Shown: positions 1 through 12,900 of the stretch, piece by piece
How positions within the stretch are numbered: the first letter of the stretch is position 1
Layout of the letters: every line of letters begins with the position of its first letter
DNA from: Dirofilaria immitis
Taxonomy: Eukaryota > Nematoda > Chromadorea > Rhabditida > Onchocercidae
Direction: 5' to 3'
DNA length: 64,000 nucleotides
Assembly: GCA_024305405.1 (NCBI GenBank)
Contig: JAKNDB010000109.1
Span: 5,766,001 to 5,830,000 of the forward strand
Position numbers and translations under genes: made by a program
The notes under the pieces: generated by a model
What the model was told of the DNA's origin: nothing
The model's database searches: none
The model's input: the letters and a program-made list of their open reading frames with translations, nothing else

Positions 1-3000
1 GACATTAACGTTACGAAAGATTCTCTAAAATATCGTCTGCATTACTGGACGGAACGTCCCCTCTCCACACACGCTTTTAAAACGAACGGTGAATTTTCAC
101 GGTATGCTGATTTCTAAATCATCTGTACTGTGCAAGACCAGAAGAATGTGATACGTGATTGATTGTCCAGAACACTTTGTCGTGTATCATTTTCAGTTGG
201 AAGCAAAAAAAAAAACCATCGAAACATCCTGGATAAAAATTACTTGAGTACCAGGAAATCTTAGATCTACTTTTAATTCTCAATCATGATGAACATTTTA
301 GTTGGTTTTCCCAAAAACGTTTAAGCGGGATTGATCGAACTTGCTCGACGCGCAATGTCACTGATTATATGCAATATATATCGGGGACTGAATCATGCAC
401 ATTTTGAATATTTTTTCTCCTATATATTCACGAACGATCTTGCCGATGTATTTTCCGCCCTTATCCAATGTGAATAGTGTTTGTGGTGAGATTTTAAGAA
501 CGTATTTCTTCACACCGACTTTTGCGTTCCCGACAAGTCCTCAGTCAAAAAAACTGTGTGGAAAATGAAAGCTTTTCCAAACGTTAAAATGATCTCATTC
601 TTCTAATGCATCTTCAACTGATTAACTTCTTTCCATAAACTCAGTGTAAATCGCAAATTATTGAATGATCGAGCTTGAGGAAACAGTTGTTTTGCAGCTT
701 GCAGATGCACCATGTAATGCAATTTCGAAGTACTTTTTGAGATTTTTGAAAAATTTTAGTGAATTGATGGCACGGATATTCCTAACGTGAAGTTCACAGA
801 TCTAGAGACTGTGTCTTACTGCTTTAGTAAAGATTTCACAATTACTCCCCGCTACTACTTTATTCTAGTTGCAAATTTTTCTGCGGAACATTCTTCACAC
901 CTAATTATTACTGTCAAACGTCGAAAACAAGTGTTATCGACCACTGTCCTTAAAAAGTCTCTTCATGCACTTTTACAAACAGGAAATTACTTCTCCGCAG
1001 TCAAGATTTGTGGAAATTATTCCGAAATTCCATATTTAAATGGAAAAGCTAAGCCTCTGCACAGCAGAATTTATAAATAATGTAAATTAAAACACACCAA
1101 AACCACATGCTAATCTCACCCAGAATACTACTTAGACGAAAAACGACCAAGTGATAACCGCTATCTCATACCTCCAAAAAGATGAAAACACTAAGTATAA
1201 ACGCCATTATTTATTTTCCGTTGCAGACACCCTTTGTGAACAAGTATAATCACACAAACGCCCAATTTTTTTAGACTTCCTGACGATTTGTTATCTGCTG
1301 ATTGCTATGTATATATATGAACATGACCCTGCCGAAATGTCACTTACCGATTGCTATAGGTGAAGCGGAAAACTTCCATAGATTGAAACTAAAAACTCCC
1401 ACCAATTAACCTTCAACGCAGAATATGTCTGCATGAGAAATGTGGTGTGCCAATCTTTTACCGGAGCGACAGAGCAACAAATTTTTCCTCATAGACCTGC
1501 GTGGGATTCATAAAATAAATACCAAGAATAATGAAAAACGAAAGGACGATGCTCCAAAACCCGAATTATTCTTCAACAGCATTGCTCCTCTTTCTTTCCC
1601 GTTAACAACCTGCAAACTCATCGATAAATCCTGCACTGTCCAGTACAGTCCTCCCACAAAGATTCCATTGAACTTCAAGACTAGGATTTCCAATCTCCCA
1701 CAAAAATTCAATCACTGATTTGAGATTACGGATCTTTACCAAAACAACGATAGAGAGCGTTCGTCCTCCGCAATTTAGATCTTTTGCTACGATGATCTTA
1801 CAGTATAAAATAGAGATACCGTATGTTTTGAGTTTAAAAATCTGTCTTATTTCATTTTTGCGAAAAATATGGATATCAGGCGGTGCATAAATTTATCTGA
1901 AACACTGAACGCTCACTTCCTCTTCTAATTTGTAAGATCTTGTTTCTGGCTAAGACATGTAACAGTAACAATATTTCACACATCAAAATAAAATTTTTGA
2001 AGATGAGAACAATTTTCCAAACGCGACAGGAAAAAAATAGTGCTTGGTAGTAGCGATACAACAAAGGGACAAAAAATGTTGATAAATTTAACAAAAAAAA
2101 ATATACAGATATCCTGTGTTAATCATTTTCTTCAAGAAATATAGAACATATGATTCGTCGAAAAACGAAGTTGGAAATTTCAAAAGTATTATAAACCCAC
2201 CACGTATACTACAGGATATATAAAACTATGTTCAATGATAGCTTATGCATATGTACCAATCCTTGATAATAAATCTTGGAGGTCTAGTCCATCAATTCAA
2301 TACCATGAACTCTTGAAATGATTATTAAAGACCGGCGATTTACTGCAGAACAAATCCAAAAATTGGCTTTCATTAAATGTGCAACTTTAATCGAAAAATT
2401 GAAATTACAAATAAAAATGAATTAAACGCTGCTACAGTAGTCAAATAATACAAATTCGTCCACTCTAATAAACAATGTGCTGGCTCTCTGATAATGATGC
2501 TAATGACGCCTCACGCCTTCTCAAGCATTTTTGAAAATTTCCGGTTTTTATTTGCACATGTACCAACGAAGAATCTGCAGCTAAGAATTAAAGTTATGGA
2601 CTTAGTATTTTATACCGAAAAACTGTGGAACCTGGAATTTCATGCCTTACTAAAATTAGTGTCTCGGATGCAAGCCCGAAACGATAAACACATAATCAGT
2701 TACTGTTAATTTAGACAACAAATATTATATGACAAAATGACAACATATCATGTGGATAGAAAAGGATGCATAAAATTAAAAGGGTATTTATCAAAATGTT
2801 TAAATGCGAGAACATCCTACACAGATGCACAACATACACACATAACATCATCATAGACAGGCACATACACATCATAGACACACACACACACACGCGCGCA
2901 TACATACACACATACACACACACACACGCACATATACATACATAACTAGTATACATACATATACACATACACACAGACACGCACCACAAAGCATGCATTA

Positions 3001-3489
3001 AATCTCTATTTATCGCATATAGCACATAAACATTCATACTGCAAGATTTATAAAAAGAGAATTAGATCAATCAACTGAATTGCAATAGCGCACTACTTGA
3101 ACAATAGGGGAGGAAAAGAAAAGAATGAAGTTAAAATACAATTACTTAGTGAAGCAACTAATCAATATTCAAACGTGAATCTAAAGTCATCTTATGCTAG
3201 AAAAAACCCCGAAAACGTGGTGCACCATTGTTACCCAGATGTGATTTACTATTAGTTACTGGCAAACAAAACATCGACCAATAAAATCACTAAAATTTAT
3301 ATGCCTCAATATCCGCACAAAGAGCTTTCACCAACAAGGGTCTGCAATAATAAATTGTTTCGTCAAAAGCAAAGAATAATTTGCTAAAAAACTAAAGAGT
3401 ACCAACAAAAACCTTCCTTCATTGCTATTACGACGGCAGCAAAAACCAGAATATTCAGCATCTGCCTACTCGAAACAAATTATTTCTAT
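1..3489. other. No gene recognised; flank downstream of SET
   Basis: AT-rich sequence with only short open frames of low complexity or atypical composition, none resembling a known protein or showing a chain of exons with consistent splice signals. It contains a CA-rich microsatellite, listed separately. It lies beyond the 3' end of the minus-strand SET gene, so its first part may include that gene's 3' UTR. Confidence 0.5.
2878..2937. repeat. CA/TG-rich microsatellite
   Basis: Imperfect (CA)n tract with interspersed CG and TA steps; similar CATA-type repeats continue to about 2975. The minus-strand open frame across it, rich in Cys, Val, Tyr and Met, is a product of the repeat and not a gene. 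Confidence 0.9.
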
Positions 3490-6142
3490 TTAATCCTCAT
3501 TGTCTTCTCCGGCATCATCGGCTTCTTCGAAAATATCATCAAAATTATCGTCATCGCCGGAAACCCCAGCATTTTCATCCATTTCTGGCACCAAAAATAC
3601 TGCAGCGGATTCGGCCAAAGGTCGTCCTTGATTAACTACAACAAAACGCTTAATGGATTAGAAATTAACAAGACTTCTGAAGAAAACAAATTTGGTATGC
3701 GAAGCAAATAAGAGTGTGATCGTAAGGTAATAATATACGGACCAAAGGTACCTCAATCTTCTTCGAATAACGAGCTAAAATTGATTTAAAAAAATTGTTC
3801 AAGAAAGCTATGAACCTTACTTCTGCAATTTCGTCGTTGCTTGGATCCTGATTATCTGATAGCCAAGCGAAAAATGAACGTGGCGCCGGCGTCGCATCGC
3901 CACTATTCTGACTTTTGGTTTTTACCTTTAAGAAAAGTAGCTATACTGCGATCAAAATAAAATTTCACGAGGACCGATTTGAAGAGATGACACATACTTT
4001 GTTCAGGAGATCATTATCAGGCTTCCATTTGATTACAGTCGTAGTACTTGTCGGTTCAAAATCACCGAGGAAAAACTCCTTGATAAGCTGAGTATTTTCA
4101 AAAACGGATTTTCATCAAACGTCAATTTAATCCTATATCCAGATTTGATGTCATCAAACTCTTCTACCTAAAAAACGAAAAAATTCAATTCTGGATTAAA
4201 ATCATCGCCATGTCATTTTTAAAGTCATCTGTGAACATCGGAAAATTAGGCAGAAGTGTTGATAAAGAAAAATGACATACATCGAGACCATTAAAATGAT
4301 AATCTTAATTTTCAAGACGATAACAAGAAATTTTCAATTTCAATGACGGAGAGAATGCGCTACAGTGAAATCAAAAATGGTAGTTGCAGAATTCATAAAA
4401 GGACAAACCTCAACTGTAGTAAGGTAATGCAAACATTCTTCTTCTTCTTCATCCAGTATTGCACTGATATTTGGATGGTTGACAAACTGAAACAAAAAAA
4501 ACTCTCATGAATTCGACTGATTTGCTTCCAGAGATGCTTAGAAAACTGACAATTAATAACCAAAAACTTCTCAGGATTACACGGTGAACGAAATAACTGT
4601 TTTCTTCCTAATGCTGGCACATTATTCAAACTTTCCATCTGCGCATGATTAGGAACGTAGACAAACACCCAGTTCCATTATGTTACTGGACAGCTGGACA
4701 AGTTTTATTTTATTCGGTTCAAAAATAACTCACATTCAAACAATATTCCGAATCCTACTTTGTGGGATCACTAAGAATATTTTCTTTTTTATCCAATGCA
4801 CATTTTTTCATGCTGAAGATTCCAAACCCTTTTCTCTAGTTTTATTACTAATTTAGGGCGTAAGTGCAAAAAGTTAGACTTTTATGTATGAATAATACAA
4901 AATTAGCAAAAAAGCTTACTGCAGTGACCCAAAAATTTGGGATGTCGCGAACAAGGTCATTGCGCTTGTCGAAAAACGGCTTTCGAAGAGAATTATATTT
5001 CTGTTCAACCTTTAAAGAAACGCCGTTAATTTTTTTCAACAAGATTAAAAAAAAAAACGAAATACAACGGCGACATGGAAAATTTATTACGATATGAAGG
5101 AAATAACAATTGAACATGATTCAAGCGTTACTGAAATTCCGTTGAGAATTCATTAATAAATAGTGGAGATACAATCCATTACAATGAGATGTGACTTTCC
5201 AAACTGTTTCTGGAAATGTGCGTGGACTATTACGCGGAAGTATCAGCGTCCTCTGTCTTGATTTCTGAAGTCCTAAGAAAATCTCAGCGAAAGTAAACTA
5301 TTAAAAAAATACTGTTAAAACTAACCTTTAAGATTTCTTCGCTGGCTTTCTCATTCAGTGAATCTATTTCACTCTGCACTTGATCAATCTGCTCCAGAAT
5401 TTTTTGCGTGGCAGCATCATAGTCACCTACCTGAAAGCACTAGCACAAGCAAATATGATGGACTACAATGCATGTTTGAAACTTAGATCTATTTTCAAAA
5501 AAACGGTTCCCAATAATGACGTGAGGAGAGAATTATTTCGGTGATAAAGAATAACTGTCATTATATAATAGGCAAAACGAAAAAAGCAAAACAAATGATG
5601 ATTCTCAGTGACTTTTTGACTTTTAAAGTGTAAGAAAACAATATTTCATATCCTACAGTGCTATCTTATAAATATCATTGGTAAGGCATAGAAAACTAGC
5701 TGCCCCAGTACATATATTTGTTTCACTGTGCATAAATTCTTGACAAGTTCCTGGGAAGTTGAATAGCAATTTTCCGAAATTCCTTATAATTTTGCAAAGC
5801 CTTCAGAATATTCATGCGAAGTTGATATTCTAAAGAAAATCATAATACCTACTCAAATCAAAATTCTCGAAAATTTCCTCTTTGTCTTCCTACCGCATCA
5901 AAAACGACAGTTCTCACAGATCAATCTGGTTTATAATGTTAATAACTTTGCATCAGGAAATGCTTTTACAGTTTTACCTTTGAAAAGAGTTCATAAAGAA
6001 ATGATTTATACTAATCGTAACAGTACCTCAATCGAGTTAGTGTTTAAAACTAAAATAAAAAACTCGTATTCCAAACCGTCTTCGAGCTATCGCCATTTGT
6101 CTCATTATCCGTCTTGCAGCGCTTCGCTACTGGCTCACCCAT
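3490..6142 (-). CDS. spr-2: SET/TAF-I (NAP family) histone chaperone
   Basis: Histone chaperone of the NAP/SET superfamily, acting on nucleosome assembly and histone acetylation masking in the nucleus; the C. elegans SET homologue is SPR-2. Seven minus-strand exons: 6142-6077 (start [10 protein letters not shown], basic N-terminus), 5430-5326 (dimerisation helix, with [16 protein letters not shown]), 5009-4920 ([21 protein letters not shown]), 4486-4409 ([11 protein letters not shown] then a Glu run), about 4168-4012 ([15 protein letters not shown]), about 3924-3822 (RSFFAWLS), and about 3633-3490 ([11 protein letters not shown] then an acidic tail rich in Asp and Glu). Exons 1-4 keep phase exactly. 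The order and spacing match SET, about 230 to 290 residues in other animals. Two frame breaks occur, at the A-runs 4100-4104 and 3593-3597; in each, one extra T on the coding strand restores the conserved frame, so the acidic tail is out of frame in the sequence as given. Head-to-head with the DPY-21-like gene. Confidence 0.93.
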
Positions 6143-6954
6143 TATCACAACGGTATGTTTTTACTCCAAGACAAGAAGTTGAACTAATCGATACAGCCCA
6201 CTAAAAATATATCGGGCAGTGCTAACGCTGTTCCTGATATTCCTCGCGAGATTCGTTGGTCAGAACGTAATATCCACGCAGTAAAAGCAAATATTTGCAT
6301 ATTTTACAATGCACTCCCTAAATTAATGTCCATTTCGGGCCTTACAGCTTATCCACCTGATATTCACGTTCACAAATGAGTGTGAGACAAGTGCATAAGT
6401 AATCCTTCAGCTCTCTTATCAAAATAACACCACATAAGATTACACACGAAATTACAGACTATATCCCACTGACCTCTACTATCCCGCTCATCCGATTACA
6501 CTCCGTCCGTCCTAAAAACAGAAAAATTTTAACGACGCCCATTTTTCATCTGAGAGACCGCATTGAAATAAACCGTATCCAATGGATTGAACTATAGATG
6601 TTGCGTCGTCAGGAGTGCCACAGACATTCATCGCAGGAGCAGTCAGCTGGTTTGAATCAAGATTTGTTTCAATTATCCCATCTCCACCGAAGTTTCAGTT
6701 TAAAATGGTGCTATGCTGTGTACCTTAGCAACAATCTGCCTTCCACTTCATGTCCCTCTTACTTCCCGAGTAAAAATTAGAGAAAGCCATTCCACCCCTT
6801 TCACCTTGCAGTATGATTTCCTACTGTAAAGGATCGTAAGGCAGCTGCGTGTTCATGTGATCTTCACTATATCTTGAAACGATTGTTCGAACTACGGTCG
6901 GAGTTTTTGGCAATTTCTCAAGTCGCTTACGGTTCGGAATATCCGCGATTTGTA
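6143..6954. promoter_or_regulatory. Divergent intergenic region between SET and DPY-21-like genes
   Basis: About 810 bp separate the start codons of the minus-strand SET gene and the plus-strand DPY-21-like gene. No coding exon was recognised here. The placement suggests a shared or bidirectional promoter; no specific factor site is claimed. Confidence 0.5.
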
Positions 6955-9900
6955 ATGAGCCGTTGTTTCGTGCGGCGGATGTTTGTTGATGAGGTATGTG
7001 GGATAGGGGTGGTAGTGTCGTAGATTGGTTAAAGGTCGCCTTATAATTCAGTGAATTTGAAGGTTAAGGTTGATTTAACTTATACAAACAAGAAAGATTT
7101 TAAAACTTAGTAGAACACATTTCATAACTATGCAGGTTTTTGAGCGAAGAGTAGTAATGAAGAAAATAAAAGAAGCGTGAAAATGACACGATTCAAATTA
7201 TTATGCGTTGCTGAAATAATCATATGTGTTCTGATTATAAATGCTAACTACCGGCCTCGTATGCTTGTCGAATATTATTGTCTGATAAAGTAGCTGCTTG
7301 GAAACTCTGTTAGTATTCCTCCATGGGGTGCTAACTGGAATAACGCAATTTTTGATTTTGATTGTAATAGGTCCCTCTGTCAAAGTAAATAAGATGACTG
7401 AAAGTAAGATCAAGTCATAGGAATTAAGGAATGTTTAGATACTTCGAAAAGTACTTTGTTTTATGCTCCTTTTATGAGATTGAAGTGCTTATTCGTTTTA
7501 TCTGTCATTCCACTTATTTATTATTTTTTTGGTCATAAAAACTTAACTTCTAACACAGTATAATTTACACAATTAAAGAATTTTTTATCAGCTCCAAGGA
7601 CTCGACAATGGATATGCAGCGTAAAATAAAATGTGCAGCTGTAGTAGAAGCTCCTAAGGTTATCTGCTATTTATCACTTTGTACCTAGTCATTTACTTGA
7701 AGAAGCTGTTTTAATTTATTGCTCATCAAGATTTATCCAGAATCATCCTGGACAAGGTAGAGTGCTTCATGGTTAATGAGCTTCTTCTATTGTCCAACTA
7801 AAGAAAACTCATTTCATTCATTCATATGAATGAGTCGTAAGTTCGTTGAGTGCTAGAAATTTTTGTTTCAGACATATGATCAGACTCATTTAGTTATAAC
7901 TAGCTCAGATGCATTGTATCATTGTCCTCCACCACCTAAACCTCCACTTGCTATGGGAAAAGTTCGGCGTAGGCCAGTTACGCCTTCGAATCTTGATGAG
8001 AGTCATTTGTCAGCAAACAGTGATGTGAGTTCTTTTTCTCGACCAATGTAAAGTGTTTCCGAAATATCATTTAAACACCCTTAATTTGATGATTCTACGA
8101 CTGGAAAATTTGCGATGTTTTTGTAATGCAATTTAAATATATACATTTAGCGTTTAGATACCACACCGACTAAATGTTGATGGAGACAAGCACCTTACAG
8201 CAAATTCTGATCATAGTCTTTTAAGCGGGATGACGAATATTCCAACAATCCATTCAGTTTCCGTTGAGCGGTTAGTTTGAATAATTCCTTATATTGATTG
8301 TCACAATCAGGAAACACATGTTTACAGAGAAGAAATAACACATAAGTAAAAATATTTTCAGGACAATAAGACGTGGCCCACATACCCCACCATATCCTCC
8401 AAAGTCACCCGATTCCCGGCCACCATCACCAGTATTCAATGAAAAGTCAGTAAGTATAAAATCGGTCACTAAGCTAACGTCAACGAGAGATCAAAGTCCA
8501 GTAATTGTCCTACCAACAGTTAATTTATGTAAACCTAACTATTGCAGCAATACAAATCTTAGAAGATATCCTGGTATATTTTCTTTCATTTCAATTCTTT
8601 TTATTTTGTATGTATTCAAATTACCGTAACATATATGACATAAACGCAAAATCCAGAAATTTATCCCGCAAAACTAACATTTCAGAGATATTAATAAATT
8701 TCGGCTCTATTATAATCGTATATATTGTTATAATTTCCTGTTTATCATTTTAAAATTGCGAGTGGACTTGAATATAAAGGTTTTGTTGAGATGTGTCGTG
8801 ACCGTCTATGAGCATAATACAAAATTCATATATTCCAGATATGGCTAAATCTATCTTTTTTTTTTGACGGTCATTCAATGTACATGTTCTAGGTAACAGT
8901 GGTATGCCACAAATGACATGTTTCGGCTCCTTACCAGGTATACCTGTGCAACCATTTCTAATGATGCAGGCGGCCTCAACATCCACTACTCTTTCTCCGT
9001 ATATGAATACATCGACGAGCAGTCATGCAACTGGGATTTTTCAAACCTCTACTTGGTCAGCAGATTCTGGCTTTGGAGTTTGTCCTCCCTTAATTATACT
9101 TCATTAGTTTCAAAGTAAGTTTTCCATCTATATTTCAGTGGAACCAGATTGATCCACTAATGATCTTACCAACTTTTGTCACTTGTTTTGATATCCATTT
9201 AAACAAAGAAGTGCCAGCTTATCAACTATTGCTTAGTGATATAGTTCGGCATATTGAGTCATATTTGATAGTCTGTTCGCCGTGATATACGTTTCTGAAT
9301 TATCAAAATAATTTTTTAATGTAACTATTACCGGAATACTAAGTAAAGAAGTTTTGTTCCTCTAGGTGAAATAGCTCTTTCAAGCAAAGTAATCTACTAT
9401 CATTTATTGATCGAATTGTGAAGACTGTCGTTACTTACGTTCTGAATTCACGAAAGACATGATTTTTTCGTTTTGGTTCTGTTATTTTTGTATGAGATTT
9501 TAATCAGGAGTTTTTAGCGAACGCGTTATCGGTTCTGAAGTACTTACCGTCCCTCCACCGCCACCGCCTCCTCCACCACCAGATAATATACAAATACTGT
9601 CACAATCAAGTTTTTGCATGAAAAACAGCAGCGCTTGTTCGATTAAAAGTGATGTGAAGCCAGGTATATATTGATAAAGCAGTAACATTGACTGAACTAA
9701 TTAGAGATTACCTCTGTTTTTCGCAGATCAAATTTGTTTGATTTTATGAAAACACTGCTCTCATTGTTGTGCCGATTTCAGAGACTGGTTCTGTTGTCAA
9801 ATCAAAGGATATACCAATGGCATTGGATCCGATACTGCTTGATCTCGCTGACTTGTCGTCAAAACCACGAATTTCTAAGTTAACAAAACCTATGCGCTTT

Positions 9901-12900
9901 CAAAACGAGGGAAAGAAATTATCTGTGCGTAGAAACTCATTTGTTAAGGAAGATTGCGGTGCTCTGGACACAAAAATATTGGACAGAAGTGTACTTTCAA
10001 GTTGGTTGGGACTGAAAAAAAGAAAGTGATAAAAAAACAAAGGATGGAATGAGAACGATTAAAATTTTAAAGTCATTTGAAAAGATTAGACGTGAAGAAC
10101 TGGATGGTATGGAAAATAAGAATTCGAAACCAATTGCTGATGATTCACATATAATCAAGCGGACAACTAATAACTCTCTTGAATCGATGAGAAATGATGG
10201 CGGAGTAAATAAGAATGCATCGGGCAGTCCTTTTTCACATGGTGACATTGATTCGTTAGTAAAAGAGGTTAATGATGGAAAAATAATGAATCTAGGTAAA
10301 AGTAAGATGGATGTTAGTATTAACAAAAATAGTGAAGTCCAAAAAGCGGAACTGAAATTGGAAATTAAGCAGGTGACAGAAAGTGGTATATATGAGAGAC
10401 GATTTTCTGCTGCTAATTCGGAGAATGGTATGTTTTTCTTTTTTCTCTCTAGGGTAAATATTTTTTCAGTGATTGTCGAGGTTTATATTCTCCATAATTT
10501 TTATAAGATTTTGATTTTAAACTGGTATCTATACTCTGTTTTTGCTAGAATTAGATCTTGCTTATTAGGGCACAATTTTTAATCTAGAAAATTAGAATCT
10601 AGACTGTTATAAGGATTATTTCAAGAATTTTCTAGAAGAAAAATTACACGGAGAACATGAGAAAGTTCGAGAAATTGAGGGACTGGTTATGGAAAGGATT
10701 ATTGTTGTTCCGGAGGATAATTTGAATGGAGATGAATTGACGTCATCTACTGATTCGGAAAGGAACCCTACTCTGGATAATGTTCTTTCATTTTCATTAA
10801 TCTTATTGCAGCTTTATCGGTTTTGATCCAAGGTAGTTATTTTGCTTGCAGTAACAAAAATTTATTGTAAATTTTTAGACTCAGTTATTCAGAGTCTCTG
10901 TGATCTCATCAAATGGAAATCATGAAAATGGAGTTGTTAATCTTGGGCCACCAGCTTCTCCAGTATCGGGATTATGGTTAATTGTTAATTGATATTTTGT
11001 TTGATGTACTTTCGTTCCTTTTTCTTTATGCGCATTTTGCAAGGAATTCATTTTTAAAAAGTTAATTATACAAATTGGATTGTTTGTACTCTTCAGTCTA
11101 TATCTATACTAATTTCTTTTATATCCTGATGTCTTTTGAGAGTAGCATACTTTTCGTTAATTCTTGAGAAATAATTTGTGCTATATATATATATATGCTT
11201 ATTATTTCTTTTACAATCTCAAACTTTTGTTGGCAATGAGAGAATGAGAATAATGAGATGTAGAAAGAATTCAGTGGCTTCTTTTTTTTGTATAAGGTGT
11301 GCGAAAAGTGTGAAGATTCAGAACGTGAAGTCATTGTGAGCTTCTTACGCTTGTTTGTTTGTTTTAGAATCGACAAAATTATTTGAGATGATTTTATTCT
11401 TTGATTTTGAAGGAAAATGGTGTACTAATCATAAAAAGTAGAATAGTTTTTGAGTGGAATATCTAGATAATTAATCTCTTTTTCTGCATCTCTTTTTTAA
11501 ACTGATATCATTATTGGATGTAAAATATACAAAATTTTTACCCAGTATATATATTGAGGCTTCACATATCATATCGTTTTATAATGAGTTTAGGATACAC
11601 ATAATTTCGTGTAACATCAACGTTATATTTGCGAAATGTGTATAACGCTTCAGCAATTTACCGATTTATTATTTGATTTGTTTTTTTTTTTCTATATTTT
11701 TAATTGTCGCTGCCAATTCAGCTCTTTTCTTTGTTAACAATAGTTTTTATGGAATAGCAGTCGAAACTTAAGGAATTTTTTTCGAGTTTTGCATTTTGAA
11801 ATTCTATAAAGATTCTTTTTGACCACATTTAGACTAGCGAAAGCATTGTGTCTCGTTCTTTAGTTGAGCAAGTACTAAGAATTTTGGGATGAATTACAAA
11901 TAAATATAACATCAGTAACTATTTGTATGTTTTTTTGAAAAAGCAGATAGGCAGGTATTTATAATTCTTCGCAACTATTTTTTCAGTAGACGTGAATATT
12001 CATCACCATCAACAAGTGGTTCCACTGATTCTGCGGCACGCGGTCAATTCAAGCAAGCGACTACGACTGATGTTGCAGGTTGTTCAAAAATTATGTTACA
12101 TGGCAGTAAAGTATATCGCGGCATAAAAAGGCGCATGATCAGTTGCCAAAAATTTCTGAAAAGGTTTTTTAGACGCCTTTTTTGTTATGTATTTGATTAT
12201 GTGATATTTTATTGATATTAGATTTTAGAACTAAGGTGTTTGATTTTAGAGATTTTTCTATTAAAATATTTTGTGAAATTGAAAATATGTTTTAGTTTCG
12301 AAAGTACATGCATGTCGTGACGCATCCAAATGGTGGAGCTTCGATGCTTAAGGCAGATTGGTCGAAAATTAAGGAACATTTCAGTGGCTCAGAACTGGAT
12401 GAATTTACTATGGAGTTTGTGACGTTCGGCTTGGCTGAAGTTGACAGTACACCAGTTTTTGTGATCGCTGTTATTGAAAATGCCGCCGAATACCTTCAAG
12501 TAATAATTAAATTTAAAATTTTCAGTAACTTTTTGAAGTATCTTTTCCTTGGTAACTCAGTAAATCAAGCGTAAGAAAAGTGCAAGTTGCTTAAATTCTC
12601 CAAATTTGTTCTAACCTCTAGTTTCTTTTGAATAAGAAGCTTGGTCCTTCATTGCAGAATGGTTTGGAATATTTTGCCAAGAAATTTCCTCATATGCCGG
12701 TAAAGATTGGATCACTCACCAGTAAACAGTGTGTTAGTACAACGACTGTTTCTGAATATTATAGTCATGTTATGGAAACTTGTCATCATGGAACTTTTAG
12801 GTGAATTAATGATAGCTTGAAGTGACAGTTAATTATTTTTAAAATTTCTTTGGAAGCCAACCGGAAATCTTCGTGATGCTTAGTGAGAAATTTGTAGGAA

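Noticed and set aside
2711..3037. Minus-strand 108-codon Cys/Val/Met-rich frame
   Set aside because: It is produced by the CA/TG microsatellite and lacks any domain.
3593..4104. Programmed frameshifting in SET
   Set aside because: The same kind of one-base loss occurs in six other genes, so a sequence error is a simpler cause than a special decoding site.
5980..6204. Plus-strand 74-codon open frame
   Set aside because: It overlaps SET exon 1 on the other strand, where [10 protein letters not shown] and a phase-0 donor fit the SET gene.
9500..9688. Minus-strand open frame with a run of glycines
   Set aside because: It is the complement of the polyproline exon of the DPY-21-like gene; the plus strand has matching splice sites and frame.
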